DNA from: Streptomyces sp. TN58
GTDB taxonomy: Bacteria > Actinomycetota > Actinomycetes > Streptomycetales > Streptomycetaceae
DNA length: 64,000 nt
NCBI RefSeq assembly: GCF_001941845.1
Contig: NZ_CP018870.1
Span: 4,222,001-4,286,000 of the forward strand
Direction of reading: 5' to 3'
Below, one piece after another: positions 19,492-28,984 of this stretch. The notes beneath the pieces were generated by a model. It saw only the letters and a program-made list of their open reading frames with translations, ran no database searches and was not told where the DNA came from. The stretch's first letter is position 1; each line of letters opens with the position of its first letter. Made by a program: the position numbers and the translations under genes.

Positions 19492-19624
19492 ATCTCCACC
19501 CGACTGGTCTTGCTCGCCACGGCCCCGCGGCCCCCGCCACGCAGCCTGATCATCATGGCAGTGACCTCCCCCGCGGCGACGCGGTGAAACGCCCGCCCGC
19601 AAGTCTGTCGCAGCCTCTGAGACC

Positions 19625-20947
19625 ATGGCTGGTGTGAGCTACCCGTACCCGTATGAAGCCCCAGTTTCGCAGACGCTCTTCGAGCGCGCCTCCCTCGTGA
19701 CCCCCGGCGGCGTGAACTCTCCCGTGCGCGCCTTCCGCGCCGTGGGCGGTACGCCCCGGTTCATGGTGTCCGGCACCGGTCCGTACCTGACCGATGCCGA
19801 CGGACGCGAGTACGTGGACCTCGTCTGCTCGTGGGGGCCGATGATCCTCGGCCACTCCCACCCCGAGGTGATCGAGGCAGTCCAGGCCGCCGTCGCCCGC
19901 GGTACCTCCTTCGGCACGCCCGGTGAGGGCGAGGTGGCGCTCGCGGAGGAGATCGTCGCGCGCGTCGCCCCCGTGGAGCAGGTGCGGCTCGTCTCCTCCG
20001 GGACGGAGGCGACCATGTCGGCGATCCGGCTGGCACGCGGCTTCACCGGTCGCGCCAAGGTCGTGAAGTTCGCCGGCTGCTACCACGGTCACGTGGACGC
20101 GCTGCTCGCCGCCGCCGGTTCCGGTTTGGCGACTTTCGCTCTGCCCGACACCCCCGGCGTCACAGGTGCGCAGGCCGGCGACACCATCGTGCTCCCCTAC
20201 AACGACCTCGAAGCGGTACGGGCGGCCTTCGCCGCGCACCCCGGCGAGATCGCCTGCGTGATCACCGAGGCGGCGCCCGGCAACATGGGCGTGGTCACCC
20301 CCGCCGAGGGCTTCAACCAGGGACTCGCGGACCTCTGCCGCGAGAACGGCGCGCTCTACGTCTCCGACGAGGTCATGACCGGCTTCCGGACCTCCCGCGC
20401 CGGCTGGTACGGCGTCGACGGCGTCAGGCCCGACCTGATGACCTTCGGCAAGGTCATGGGCGGCGGCTTCCCCGCCGCGGCCTTCGGCGGCCGCGCCGAC
20501 GTCATGGGCCACCTCGCGCCCGCCGGGCCCGTCTACCAGGCAGGCACGCTCTCCGGCAATCCCATCGCCACCGCCGCGGGCCTCGCGCAGCTGCGCCTGC
20601 TCGACGCGGCCGCGTACGAGAAGGTCGACGCCGTCTCGGCGCAGATCCAGTCCCTGGTCACCGGGGCGCTCGCGAAGGAGGGCGTGGCGCACCGCCTGCA
20701 GACCGCGTCCAACATGTTCTCCGTCTTCTTCACCGAGGACGTGGTGCGCGACTACGACGACGCGAAGAAGCAGGAGAGCTTCCGCTTCAACGCCTTCTTC
20801 CACTCGATGCTGGCGCAGGGCGTCTACCTGCCGCCGTCCGCCTTCGAGTCCTGGTTCGTCTCCACCGCCCACGACGACAAGGCGATCGAGCGCGTCGCGG
20901 CCGCACTGCCGGCCGCCGCCCGTGCCGCCGCGGAGGCCACCGCATGA
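19625..20947 (+). CDS. hemL: Glutamate-1-semialdehyde 2,1-aminomutase
   Basis: 440 aa class-III aminotransferase-fold enzyme that converts glutamate-1-semialdehyde to 5-aminolevulinate, the C5 entry to haem, sirohaem and cobalamin. Signatures: [19 protein letters not shown] near the N-terminus, [17 protein letters not shown], the [11 protein letters not shown] loop, and the PLP lysine K276 in [19 protein letters not shown]. Full family length. The stop overlaps the next gene as ATGA. Proximity to the cytochrome c maturation genes (23-27 kb) fits a haem/respiration neighbourhood. Confidence 0.96.
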   Translation: MAGVSYPYPYEAPVSQTLFERASLVTPGGVNSPVRAFRAVGGTPRFMVSGTGPYLTDADGREYVDLVCSWGPMILGHSHPEVIEAVQAAVARGTSFGTPGEGEVALAEEIVARVAPVEQVRLVSSGTEATMSAIRLARGFTGRAKVVKFAGCYHGHVDALLAAAGSGLATFALPDTPGVTGAQAGDTIVLPYNDLEAVRAAFAAHPGEIACVITEAAPGNMGVVTPAEGFNQGLADLCRENGALYVSDEVMTGFRTSRAGWYGVDGVRPDLMTFGKVMGGGFPAAAFGGRADVMGHLAPAGPVYQAGTLSGNPIATAAGLAQLRLLDAAAYEKVDAVSAQIQSLVTGALAKEGVAHRLQTASNMFSVFFTEDVVRDYDDAKKQESFRFNAFFHSMLAQGVYLPPSAFESWFVSTAHDDKAIERVAAALPAAARAAAEATA

Positions 20948-21648
20948 GCCAGGACGGCCGCGACCCGAAGCCCGCCTCCGACCTCACCGTCGTGCACCTG
21001 GTGCGCCACGGCGAGGTGCACAACCCGGACGGGGTCCTGTACGGGCGCCGTGAGGGCTACCACCTCTCCGACCTGGGCCGCCGGATGGCGGACCGGGTCG
21101 CCGAGCACCTTCGGAGCCGGGACATCGCCTACGTGGTGTCCTCCCCGCTGGAGCGGGCGCAGGAGACGGCCGAGCCGATCGCCAAGGCCCACGGCCTGGA
21201 CCTGGCGACGGACGCCCGGCTGCTGGAGGCGGAGAACGTCTTCGAGGGCAAGACCTTCGGCGTCGGGGACGGCGCGCTGCGCAAGCCCGGCAACTGGAAG
21301 CACCTGACGAACCCGTTCAAGCCCTCCTGGGGCGAGCCGTACGTCGAGCAGGTGGTCCGGATGATGAGCGCGCTGGAGGCCGCGCGCGACGCGGCCCGCG
21401 GCCGCGAGGCGGTGGCGGTCAGCCACCAGCTGCCGATCTGGATCGTGCGCAGCTTCGCGGAGAAGCGCCGGCTGTGGCACGACCCGCGCCGCCGGCAGTG
21501 CACCCTGGCGTCCCTGACGTCCTTCACGTTCCAGGGCGAAAAGCTCGTCTCCGTGGGCTACAGCGAGCCGGCCCGGGATCTGGTCCCGGCCCACCTCCTG
21601 GCCGGTGCGAAGCCGGTGAAGGGCGCGTCCAAGGCGTTCGGCGCCTGA
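20944..21648 (+). CDS. Histidine phosphatase (phosphoglycerate-mutase) family protein
   Basis: 234 aa. The catalytic LVRHGEV motif sits at about residue 21, followed by [30 protein letters not shown] and a late [13 protein letters not shown] with the second catalytic His. These are the hallmarks of the branch-2 histidine phosphatase superfamily; the substrate cannot be told. ATG overlaps the hemL stop (ATGA), so it is co-translated with hemL, a conserved actinobacterial pairing as far as I recall. Confidence 0.88.
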   Translation: MSQDGRDPKPASDLTVVHLVRHGEVHNPDGVLYGRREGYHLSDLGRRMADRVAEHLRSRDIAYVVSSPLERAQETAEPIAKAHGLDLATDARLLEAENVFEGKTFGVGDGALRKPGNWKHLTNPFKPSWGEPYVEQVVRMMSALEAARDAARGREAVAVSHQLPIWIVRSFAEKRRLWHDPRRRQCTLASLTSFTFQGEKLVSVGYSEPARDLVPAHLLAGAKPVKGASKAFGA

Positions 21649-21711
21649 CCCGACACCCGACCCGGCCTGCCCCGGCGCGGCCTGACCAGGCGACACCTGA
21701 TCCGACGGTCT

Positions 21712-21731
21712 GTTACGGACCGTTACAGGCC
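21712..21731 (+). promoter_or_regulatory. Direct repeat in AT-rich promoter region
   Basis: Two adjacent 10-mers, GTTACGGACC and GTTACAGGCC, precede an unusually AT-rich run (TAATTAAATACAAG) about 110 bp before the lipoprotein gene at 21848. Tandem GTTA-type units recall PhoP-box architecture in Streptomyces, but the spacing is 10 rather than 11 and the match is weak, so the regulator is left open. Confidence 0.35.
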
Positions 21732-21847
21732 TGTCTAATTAAATACAAGATGCGCGGGAATCACCGTGTCAGCACACATGTCCGGTCCGTTCGCCCGTTT
21801 CCACGGGCTGCGGGCCGGGGCGTGTCGACGACGAGGGGGACGGTGAC

Positions 21848-23083
21848 ATGCGCGACGACAGGGGAGTCAGTCGGAGGGGGCTGCTGGGACTGGGGCTTGG
21901 CGCCGCGGCCGCGATGGGAGTCGCCGGCTGCGGCCTGCCCGACGTGTCCGGTCCCGGCGCTCCCGGGCCCGTGAAGACCCCGAAGCCCGGCGAGCGGCCG
22001 CCGGGCAAACCCATCGGTGACGGCTCCACCGCCGACACCGGCCCGCAGCCCCACCAGCCCGACCGGCCCGTGCCGCTCCAGCCCGGCGAGACGCCGCCGC
22101 AGTTCGTGGTCTTCAGCTGGGACGGTGCGGGCGAGGTCGGCAACGGCCTCTTCCCTCGCTTCCTCAAGCTCGCCAGGGACCACGGCGCGTCCATGACCTT
22201 CTTCCTCTCCGGCCTCTACCTGCTGCCCGAGTCGAAGCGGAGTCTGTACCGCCCGCCGAACAATCCCGTCGGCGCCTCCGACATCGGCTACCTCAAGGAC
22301 GAGAACATCCGCGCCACCCTCGCCTGCGTTCGCGAGGCGTGGCTCGACGGGCACGAGATAGGCACGCACTTCAACGGCCACTTCTGCGCAGGCCCCGGCT
22401 CCGTCGCCCGCTGGACCCCGGCCGACTGGGAGAACGAGATCGACCAGGCCGTGTCCTTCGTCACGGGCTGGCGCACGAACACCGGCTTCACCGACCTACA
22501 GCCCCTGCCCTTCGACTACCGCAGGGAACTGACCGGCGCGCGCACCCCCTGCCTCCTCGGCCGGGACGGCCTCCTGCCCACGGCCCGGAAGCTGGGCTGG
22601 CGCTACGACTCCAGCTCGCCCGGCGGCCTCCAGGTCTGGCCCGAGCGCCGGTCGGGCGTATGGGACCTGCCGCTGCAGTCCCTCCCCTTCCCCGGGCACT
22701 CCTTCGAGGTGCTGTCGATGGACTACAACATCCTCGCCAACCAGTCGAAGAACACCACCCGGGGCGTGCCCGCCAACTACCCGGCCTGGCGCTCCCAGGC
22801 CACGGCCACCTACCTCGGCGGCTTCCGCCGGGCCTACGAGACCAACCGCGCGCCCCTCTTCATCGGCAACCACTTCGAGGAGTGGAACGGCGGCATCTAC
22901 ATGGACGCGGTCGAGGAAGCCCTCAAGGGCATGGCGGACAAAAAGGACGTAAGGCTCGTGTCCTTCCGGCAGTTCACCGACTGGCTGGACGTCCAGGACC
23001 CCAAGGTGCTCGCCCGGCTGCGCACCCTCGGCCCCGGCCGGTCACCCGCCGGTGGCTGGAACACGTACCTCACCGCCGCCTGA
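21848..23083 (+). CDS. Polysaccharide-deacetylase-like lipoprotein, Tat-type signal
   Basis: 411 aa. The N-terminus combines twin arginines (VSRRGLLGLGLGAAAA) with a lipobox ending VAGC, so a Tat-exported lipoprotein is predicted. The mature domain has the carbohydrate-esterase-4 layout: VVFSWDGAGE with an early Asp, HEIGTHFNGHF giving two metal-binding His, and a late NHFEEWNGG. The canonical second Asp is absent after SWDG, so activity and substrate (peptidoglycan or another glycan) are uncertain. It stands alone, with its own upstream AT-rich promoter region. Confidence 0.82.
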   Translation: MRDDRGVSRRGLLGLGLGAAAAMGVAGCGLPDVSGPGAPGPVKTPKPGERPPGKPIGDGSTADTGPQPHQPDRPVPLQPGETPPQFVVFSWDGAGEVGNGLFPRFLKLARDHGASMTFFLSGLYLLPESKRSLYRPPNNPVGASDIGYLKDENIRATLACVREAWLDGHEIGTHFNGHFCAGPGSVARWTPADWENEIDQAVSFVTGWRTNTGFTDLQPLPFDYRRELTGARTPCLLGRDGLLPTARKLGWRYDSSSPGGLQVWPERRSGVWDLPLQSLPFPGHSFEVLSMDYNILANQSKNTTRGVPANYPAWRSQATATYLGGFRRAYETNRAPLFIGNHFEEWNGGIYMDAVEEALKGMADKKDVRLVSFRQFTDWLDVQDPKVLARLRTLGPGRSPAGGWNTYLTAA

Positions 23084-23103
23084 CACATCGCCTGACCAGG
23101 GCG

Positions 23104-23167
23104 TTGACACCCGGCCGGGGGGTGCGGAAAATCCGCGAATTGCTCATGCGAAACTTTTCACATGAGC
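23104..23167 (+). promoter_or_regulatory. Candidate promoter and start-codon hairpin for the cytochrome c maturation operon
   Basis: TTGACA (23104-23109) is a consensus -35 box; an AAAATC run about 19 bp later may be the -10. No Shine-Dalgarno sequence precedes the resA ATG at 23162. A perfect inverted repeat, GCTCATG (23142-23148) and CATGAGC (23161-23167), would place the start codon in a hairpin. Translation control or a regulator site are both possible. Confidence 0.4.
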
Positions 23168-23788
23168 CTTAGCCGCGCCCCCCGCCGCCGCTCAACCAGC
23201 GGCCGCGCCCTCCTGCTGACCGCGGTGACCGTCACCGGCGCCCTCACCCTCACGGCGTGCGACGGTTCGGACAGCGGCAAGCCGACCGGCAGCGGCGGCA
23301 ACTACGTCACGGGCGCGAGCGGCATCTCCACCGCCGCCAAGGGCGAGCGCAGCGAGGCCCCGGGGCTCGACGGCGAGACCGTCGACGGCAAGGCCCTCGA
23401 CACGGCCGCCCTCAAGGGCAAGGTCGTCGTCCTCAACGTCTGGGGCTCCTGGTGCCCGCCGTGCCGGGCCGAGGCCCCCGCCTTCGCGAAGGTCTCCAAG
23501 GAGTTCACCGACGCCGGCAAGGACGTCGTCTTCGTGGGCCTCAACGTCCGCGACTACAGCAAGCAGAACGCCGCCTCCTTCGAGGAGACCTTCGGCGTCC
23601 CCTACCCGAGCCTCTACGACCCCGACGGCAAGCTGCTGCTCCGCTTCCCCAAGGGCAGCCTCTCCCCGAACGCCATCCCCTCCACGCTCGTCCTGGACCG
23701 GGAGGGCAAGATCGCCGCACGCACCCTGGCCCCCCTCGGCGAGGACCAGCTGCGCTCCATGATCGACCCCGTCCTCGCGGAGCAGTGA
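23162..23788 (+). CDS. resA: ResA/TlpA-type thioredoxin lipoprotein
   Basis: 208 aa. Signal peptide with lipobox LTAC places it on the outer face of the membrane. The thioredoxin fold carries the redox motif WCPPC inside [17 protein letters not shown], followed by [20 protein letters not shown] and the cis-Pro region [13 protein letters not shown]. It reduces the haem-binding CxxCH cysteines of apocytochrome c in System II maturation, receiving electrons from CcdA encoded next. First gene of a four-gene operon. Confidence 0.93.
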   Translation: MSLSRAPRRRSTSGRALLLTAVTVTGALTLTACDGSDSGKPTGSGGNYVTGASGISTAAKGERSEAPGLDGETVDGKALDTAALKGKVVVLNVWGSWCPPCRAEAPAFAKVSKEFTDAGKDVVFVGLNVRDYSKQNAASFEETFGVPYPSLYDPDGKLLLRFPKGSLSPNAIPSTLVLDREGKIAARTLAPLGEDQLRSMIDPVLAEQ

Positions 23789-23792
23789 CCTC

Positions 23793-24566
23793 GTGGTCGA
23801 CTACGTGCTCGCCGCCGAGGCCACCGGGGTGAACGAGACGGTCCTGAACGGAGCGCTGCTGCTGGCGCTGCCGATCGCGCTCCTCGCCGGACTGGTCTCC
23901 TTCTTCTCGCCCTGCGTCCTGCCCCTGGTCCCCGGCTACCTCTCCTACGTGACCGGAGTCAGCGGCGCCGACCTCGCCGAGGCCCGGCGCGGACGCATGC
24001 TGGCGGGCGCGCTGCTGTTCATCGCCGGGTTCACCGCCGTCTTCGTCTCCACCGGCGCGCTCTTCGGCTTCTTCGGCCAGACCCTCCGGGAGAACAACGA
24101 GATCATCTCCCGCGTCCTGGGCGCCGTGGTGATCCTCATGGGCCTCTTCTTCATGGGCGCCATCCCGGGGCTGACGATGCGGGAGTTCCGCTTCCACCGG
24201 AAGCCGGCGGCGGGCCTGCTCGGCGCGCCCCTGCTCGGCGTGCTCTTCGGGGTCGGCTGGACCCCCTGCATGGGCCCCACCCTCGCCGCCGTCACCACGC
24301 TCTCCCTCGACCAGGCGAGCGCCGGCCGCGGCGCGCTGCTGACCGTGGTCTACTGCCTGGGCCTGGGCGTGCCCTTCGTCCTCGCCGCGATCGCCTTCCG
24401 CAAGGCGCTCGGTGCGTTCGGCTGGGTGAAGAAGCACTATGCGTGGGTGATGCGCATCGGCGGCGGCATGCTGATCCTCACCGGCCTGCTGCTCGTCACA
24501 GGTTTGTGGGACAGCATCGTCACCGACATGCAGGCCTGGACCCAAAGCTTCACGGTGGGGATCTGA
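23793..24566 (+). CDS. ccdA: CcdA-like thiol:disulfide interchange membrane protein
   Basis: 257 aa, GTG start four bases after the resA stop. Six membrane spans are visible. The transmembrane cysteines lie in [19 protein letters not shown] and [18 protein letters not shown], the two conserved motifs of CcdA/DsbD. It moves reducing equivalents from cytoplasmic thioredoxin across the membrane to ResA. Spacing to resB is 13 bp. Confidence 0.94.
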   Translation: MVDYVLAAEATGVNETVLNGALLLALPIALLAGLVSFFSPCVLPLVPGYLSYVTGVSGADLAEARRGRMLAGALLFIAGFTAVFVSTGALFGFFGQTLRENNEIISRVLGAVVILMGLFFMGAIPGLTMREFRFHRKPAAGLLGAPLLGVLFGVGWTPCMGPTLAAVTTLSLDQASAGRGALLTVVYCLGLGVPFVLAAIAFRKALGAFGWVKKHYAWVMRIGGGMLILTGLLLVTGLWDSIVTDMQAWTQSFTVGI

Positions 24567-24579
24567 GGAACCGACGGAC

Positions 24580-26328
24580 ATGAGTACGACTGACAAGGCG
24601 TCCAGCGAGGCGTCGCACGAGCCCGTCCCGGCGGACGCCGCAGAGGCCGCGGCCCCGGCGGACGCCGCAGAGGCCGCGGCCGGCTCCCAGCTGTCCACCG
24701 CCCCCGCCGAGGACGGCGGTCCCGTCGGCATCGGCGTGATCGGCTGGGCCCGCTGGTTCTGGCGGCAGCTCACCTCCATGCGGGTGGCGCTGATCCTGCT
24801 CTTCCTGCTGTCCCTGGGAGCCATCCCCGGCTCCCTCGTCCCGCAGACCAACGTCGACGCGATGAAGGTCGCCGAGTGGAAGCGGGAGCACTCCTCCTAC
24901 GTCGGCGTCGCCGAGGCGCTCCAGCTCTTCGACGTCTACAGCTCGGTGTGGTTCTCCGCGATCTACCTGCTGCTGTTCGTCTCGCTGATCGGCTGCATCA
25001 TCCCGCGCGCCTGGCAGTTCGTCGGCCAGCTCCGCGGCCGCCCGCCGGCCGCCCCCAAGCGGCTCGACCGGCTGCCCGCCCACACCACCTGGCGTACGGA
25101 CAGCACCCCCGAGGAGGTCCTGTCGTACGCGCGGACGATGCTCGGCCGGAGGCGCTTCCGCACCGAGGCGGGCGGCTCCCACGTCGCGGCCGAGAAGGGC
25201 TACCTCCGCGAGGCCGGCAACCTCGTCTTCCACGTCGCGCTGATCGTGATGCTCGTCGCCTTCGCCTGGGGCCAGTACTTCAAGTCCGAGGGCGGCAAGC
25301 TGGTCCTGCGCGGCAGCGGCTTCTCGAACACGCTCACCCAGTACGACGACTTCAAGCCCGGCACGCTCTTCCACCCGGACGACCTGCCGCCGTTCAGCTT
25401 CACGCTGGACCGCTTCGACGCCACCTACGAGATGTCCGGCCCGCAGCGGGGCACCCCGCGCGACTTCAAGGCGTACGTCACCCTCAGCGAGGGCGCCCAC
25501 GGAACGCCGCAGAAGCGCGAGATCCAGGTCAACGAGCCCCTCGAAATCGACGGGTCCAAGGTCTACCTCCTCGGCCACGGCTACGCGCCGATCATCTCGG
25601 TGACCGACCCCACCGGGAAGGTGATCTACAAGGACGCCGTCCCGGTCCTCCCGCAGGACGGCAACCTCACCTCCACGGGAGCCGTCAAGGTCACCGACGG
25701 CTACAAGGACAAGAACGGCAAGGCCGAGCAGCTCGGCTTCACCGCCGTCTTCGTCCCGACCTTCGCCGGCGAGGGCAAGGGGACGATGTTCTCCCAGTTC
25801 CCCGCCCTCCTGAACCCGCAGCTCATGCTCAACGCCTGGCACGGCAGCCTCGGCGTGGACTCGGGCCTGCCGCAGAACGTCTACCGCCTCGACACCTCCA
25901 AGATGGAGATGTTCAAGGACGAGTCGGGACAGCAGCTCATCAAGAGGCTGGCGCCCGGCGAGACGATGGCCCTGCCGGACGGCGCGGGCACCGTGAAGTT
26001 CGAGGGCATCGAGCGCTGGGCCACCTTCTCCGTCACCCGGCAGCCCGGCAGCGGCCTCGCCCTCGCGGGCGCGATCGCCGCCATCGCGGGCCTGGCCGGG
26101 TCGCTGTTCATCCAGCGCCGCCGGATCTGGGTGCGCGCGGTGACCGGCGAGGACGGCGTCACCGTCGTCGAGATGGCGGGCCTCGGCCGCAGCGAGTCCG
26201 CCAAACTGCCGCAGGAGCTGGCGGAGCTCGCCGCCACGCTGCACGAACAGGCGCCGACCGCGACGCCCGCCGGCCCCGCAGATTCCTCGAAACGTGTCGA
26301 AGAAACCCCCGAAGGAGAGCGCGGATGA
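24580..26328 (+). CDS. resB: ResB-like cytochrome c synthetase subunit
   Basis: 582 aa. N-terminal Ala/Glu-rich extension containing a direct repeat (PADAAEAAAPADAAEAAA), then three N-terminal membrane spans (FWRQLTSMRVALILLFLLS; IYLLLFVSLIGCIIP; VFHVALIVMLVAFAWGQ), a large extracytoplasmic domain (about 240-480) and a last span near 505-525. With CcsB it forms the System II synthetase that attaches haem to apocytochrome c. The stop overlaps the ccsB start as ATGA. Confidence 0.93.
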   Translation: MSTTDKASSEASHEPVPADAAEAAAPADAAEAAAGSQLSTAPAEDGGPVGIGVIGWARWFWRQLTSMRVALILLFLLSLGAIPGSLVPQTNVDAMKVAEWKREHSSYVGVAEALQLFDVYSSVWFSAIYLLLFVSLIGCIIPRAWQFVGQLRGRPPAAPKRLDRLPAHTTWRTDSTPEEVLSYARTMLGRRRFRTEAGGSHVAAEKGYLREAGNLVFHVALIVMLVAFAWGQYFKSEGGKLVLRGSGFSNTLTQYDDFKPGTLFHPDDLPPFSFTLDRFDATYEMSGPQRGTPRDFKAYVTLSEGAHGTPQKREIQVNEPLEIDGSKVYLLGHGYAPIISVTDPTGKVIYKDAVPVLPQDGNLTSTGAVKVTDGYKDKNGKAEQLGFTAVFVPTFAGEGKGTMFSQFPALLNPQLMLNAWHGSLGVDSGLPQNVYRLDTSKMEMFKDESGQQLIKRLAPGETMALPDGAGTVKFEGIERWATFSVTRQPGSGLALAGAIAAIAGLAGSLFIQRRRIWVRAVTGEDGVTVVEMAGLGRSESAKLPQELAELAATLHEQAPTATPAGPADSSKRVEETPEGERG

Positions 26329-27407
26329 CGCCGCTCGCTGCCGCAGCCAACGAGAACCTGGCTCAGATCAGCAACTACCTGATCTATTCGTCGATGGCGG
26401 TCTACACGCTCGCCTTCTTCGCGCACATCGCCGAGTGGACCTTCGGCAGCCGCAGCAAGGTGGCCCGTACGGCCGCCGCGCTGACCGGCCCCACGGAGGC
26501 CGTGGCCCCGGCCGTGCAGGTCCGGGGCAAGGGCGGCGCCACCGCCGTCCTGGACCGGCCGAAGGTCACCACCCGCTCCGGCGCCGGGACCCGTGACGTC
26601 CCCGACGGCCCCGGCGCCGCCGGCGGCACCGCGCAGGGCGACCTGTACGGCCGGATCGCGGTCTCGCTGACCGCGCTCGCCTTCCTCGTCGAGGCGGCCG
26701 GCGTCGTCACCCGCGCCATGTCGGTCGAGCGGGCCCCCTGGGGCAACATGTACGAGTTCTCGATCACCTTCTCCACGGTGGCCGTCGGCACCTACCTGGT
26801 GCTCCTCGCCCTGAGGAAGAACGTCCGCTGGCTCGGCCTGATCCTGGTCACCACCGTCCTGCTCGACCTCGGCATCGCCGTCACCTGGCTCTACACCGAC
26901 AGCGACCAGCTGGTCCCGGCCCTGCACTCGTACTGGCTGTGGATCCACGTCTCCACCGCCATCTTCTGCGGCGCCGTCTTCTACCTCGGCGCGGCCGGCA
27001 CGGTCCTCTACCTCTTCCGCGACGCCTACGAGGGCAAGCTCGCCGGAGGCGGCACGCCGGGCAGGATCGCCTCCTCCGTCCTGGAGCGGCTGCCGTCCGC
27101 GGCCTCGCTGGACAAGTTCTCGTACCGCATCAACGCGGCCGTCTTCCCCCTGTGGACCTTCACGATCATCGCGGGCGCCATCTGGGCCGGCGACGCCTGG
27201 GGCCGCTACTGGGGCTGGGACCCCAAGGAGGTCTGGTCCTTCGTGACGTGGGTGGCGTACGCCGCCTACCTGCACGCCCGCGCCACCGCCGGCTGGAAGG
27301 GCCGCAAGGCCGCCTACCTGGCGCTCTTCGCCTTCGCCTGCTGGATCTGGAACTACTACGGCGTGAACATCCTGCTCAGCGGCAAGCACTCGTACGCGGG
27401 CGTCTGA
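26325..27407 (+). CDS. ccsB: CcsA/CcsB cytochrome c biogenesis protein with WWD-type domain
   Basis: 360 aa, about eight membrane spans. The haem-handling tryptophan-rich motif reads WGRYWGWDPKEVWSFVTW, preceded by conserved histidines (LHSYWLWIHVSTA) and followed by HARATAGWKGRKAAY. An Ala/Gly-rich cytoplasmic loop (about 50-105) is typical of actinobacterial versions. It exports haem and ligates it with ResB. Last gene of the resA-ccdA-resB-ccsB operon. Confidence 0.95.
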   Translation: MTPLAAAANENLAQISNYLIYSSMAVYTLAFFAHIAEWTFGSRSKVARTAAALTGPTEAVAPAVQVRGKGGATAVLDRPKVTTRSGAGTRDVPDGPGAAGGTAQGDLYGRIAVSLTALAFLVEAAGVVTRAMSVERAPWGNMYEFSITFSTVAVGTYLVLLALRKNVRWLGLILVTTVLLDLGIAVTWLYTDSDQLVPALHSYWLWIHVSTAIFCGAVFYLGAAGTVLYLFRDAYEGKLAGGGTPGRIASSVLERLPSAASLDKFSYRINAAVFPLWTFTIIAGAIWAGDAWGRYWGWDPKEVWSFVTWVAYAAYLHARATAGWKGRKAAYLALFAFACWIWNYYGVNILLSGKHSYAGV

Positions 27408-27432
27408 CCGGCGGGAGTGGGACGCTGGTGGC

Positions 27433-27948
27433 ATGTCCCTCGTGAGCCATGCCACCAGCGAACGGCGCGGCGAGAACCACTGGCTGCTCCGCTTCGAGCT
27501 CCACCTGCCCTACTCCTACGAGGCCCTCTGGCACGCCGTGACCACACCCGACGGGCTGCGCGGCTGGCTGGCCGCGGCCGACGTCCTGGAGCGGCACCTC
27601 GGCGGGGCCGTCACCCTGCGCTGGCCGAACACCGGGACCGTGGCGAGCGGGCACGTCTCGGCCTGGGACGTGGAGCGCGTCGCCGAGTACACGGTGAGCG
27701 GGCACGGCCGGATCCGCTTCCACCTGGAGGCCGTGGGCACCGACTCCACGGTCATCCGCTTCCTGAACGAACGCGGCGGGTCCGACGAGGACCGCCTGGA
27801 CTGCCTGGCCGGCTGGCACGAGCACTTCGAGCTGCTGGAGGCCGCGCTGGCGGGGCAGCCGGCGGACTGGTCCGCCTGGACGGGCCGCCGCTGGGCCGAC
27901 CTGCGCGCTTCGTACGCCTCCTTCAGCGAGGTCCGCAGGGCGTCCTGA
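27433..27948 (+). CDS. SRPBCC/AHSA1-like ligand-binding protein
   Basis: 171 aa. The pattern YEALWHAVTTPDGLRGWLAA near residue 29, LRWPNTGTVASGHVSAWDVE, and LDCLAGWHEHFELLEAALAG matches START/SRPBCC (Aha1 C-terminal-like) proteins. These bind hydrophobic ligands in a helix-grip fold; no substrate can be named. The short gap after ccsB could allow readthrough, but function appears unrelated. Confidence 0.8.
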   Translation: MSLVSHATSERRGENHWLLRFELHLPYSYEALWHAVTTPDGLRGWLAAADVLERHLGGAVTLRWPNTGTVASGHVSAWDVERVAEYTVSGHGRIRFHLEAVGTDSTVIRFLNERGGSDEDRLDCLAGWHEHFELLEAALAGQPADWSAWTGRRWADLRASYASFSEVRRAS

Positions 27949-27997
27949 GACCCCGCCCCGGCGCGGATCGCGGTCGCCCTCCCGGGGTGCCGCGCGC

Positions 27998-28471
27998 TCA
28001 CCACACCGGGCGCAGGGGCGGCAGCCCGTCCACCCCGTGAAGCGCCCGCACGACATGGCCCAGCTCCCGGCGCAGGGCGGCGAGGTCGGCGGTGCCCGCG
28101 AGCTCGTCCTCCAACCGGTGCAGGACCCGCCCGGCGACGGAGAGGTGTTCCCGGGCCGCTCCCGTGAGGACCACCAGCTTGCGGCGTCCCCCCTCCGGGT
28201 GAGGCTCGCGCCGGACGTATCCGCGCGCCTCCAGGTCGTCGACGATCTGCCCGGCGGCCTGCTTGGTCACCCCGAGCCGTTCGGCGAGCTCGGTGGCGGT
28301 GGCGCCGCCGCCCTTCAGGGCCTGGAAGGCCATGCCGTGCACGGGCCGCAGGTCGCCCTGCCCCACCTCGGCCAGCCGCCGGGTGAACTCGCCCAGCACC
28401 AGCTGGAAGCCCAGGCCGAGCAGGAACGTCAGCTCGACGTCGGCGTAGTCGTCTCTCGTCACGCGAAACAT
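27998..28471 (-). CDS. MarR-family transcriptional regulator
   Basis: 157 aa. Winged helix core: LKGGGATATELAERLGVTKQ followed by AGQIVDDLEARGYVRREPHP and the wing EGGRRKLVVLTGAAREHL. Flanking helices are those of dimeric MarR proteins. It is divergent from a small cupin gene; a 35-bp palindrome (28488-28522) lies only 17 bp before its start codon, so autorepression and control of the cupin gene are likely. Ligand unknown. Confidence 0.9.
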   Translation of the reverse strand: MFRVTRDDYADVELTFLLGLGFQLVLGEFTRRLAEVGQGDLRPVHGMAFQALKGGGATATELAERLGVTKQAAGQIVDDLEARGYVRREPHPEGGRRKLVVLTGAAREHLSVAGRVLHRLEDELAGTADLAALRRELGHVVRALHGVDGLPPLRPVW

Positions 28472-28487
28472 GGTGACACGGCGGGGT

Positions 28488-28522
28488 CAAGCTGCTTTAC
28501 TCGGTGCGAGTAAAGCAACTTG
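28488..28522. promoter_or_regulatory. MarR-type palindromic operator
   Basis: Left arm CAAGCTGCTTTACTC, 5-bp centre GGTGC, right arm GAGTAAAGCAACTTG: 14 of 15 bases pair. It occupies the divergent promoter region between the MarR gene and the cupin gene, which is the classic place for an autoregulatory MarR site. Confidence 0.8.
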
Positions 28523-28570
28523 ACTCACTGGTCGGAAGAACCGGAAGAACCGGAAGAAACGAGGCCCGCC

Positions 28571-28942
28571 TTGCACGTGATCGCCACCACCGCCGACGAC
28601 GTCACCACCACCCCGAACGCCACCATGACCGCGCTCGCCACCCCCAGCCGCGGCAGCTCCGAGCTCAGCACCTGGCACGTCGACATGCCCGCCGGAGCCA
28701 CCGGCCCCGAGCACTCCGTCAGCCGCGAGCAGGTCTGGACCCTGACCGCCGGCTCCCTGGAGGTCACCTGCGGCGACCGCACCGAGAAGGTCACCGCAGG
28801 CCGGACCCTGGTCCTGCCCGCGGACGCACCGCGCAGGATCCACGCCCCCGAGGCCTTCCAGGCCTACGTCGCGATGCGCGCGGACGGCGTGGTGACGGTG
28901 ACGGGCGAGGACGGCACCCGCGTCCTGCCCTGGGCGCGGTGA
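28571..28942 (+). CDS. Small cupin-domain protein under the MarR operator
   Basis: 123 aa from a TTG start (28571); a GTG at 28577 is an equally possible start. The upstream TTG at 28520 falls inside the operator and is unlikely. Single conserved beta-barrel: WHVDMPAGATGPEHSVSREQ, VWTLTAGSLEVTCGDRTEKV and LVLPADAPRRIHAPEAF, a cupin_2 layout. The first motif keeps one His and one Glu (PEHSVSREQ), so metal binding may be partial. Three GGAAGAACC-type repeats precede it. Possibly a detoxifying or sensing cupin; not provable here. Confidence 0.75.
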   Translation: MHVIATTADDVTTTPNATMTALATPSRGSSELSTWHVDMPAGATGPEHSVSREQVWTLTAGSLEVTCGDRTEKVTAGRTLVLPADAPRRIHAPEAFQAYVAMRADGVVTVTGEDGTRVLPWAR

Positions 28943-28984
28943 GGACCGCCGCCCGTCGACCGGTCCGGCCGGCCCGAACAGGGG

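Noticed and set aside
24876..26324. Upstream extension of the ccsB frame overlapping resB
   Set aside because: Sequence is Arg/Pro-rich shadow of resB; the true ccsB starts at 26325 with ATGA overlap and a family-typical N-terminus.
28520..28570. TTG at 28520 as start of the cupin gene
   Set aside because: It lies inside the MarR palindrome and has no ribosome site; later starts at 28571 or 28577 are more consistent.
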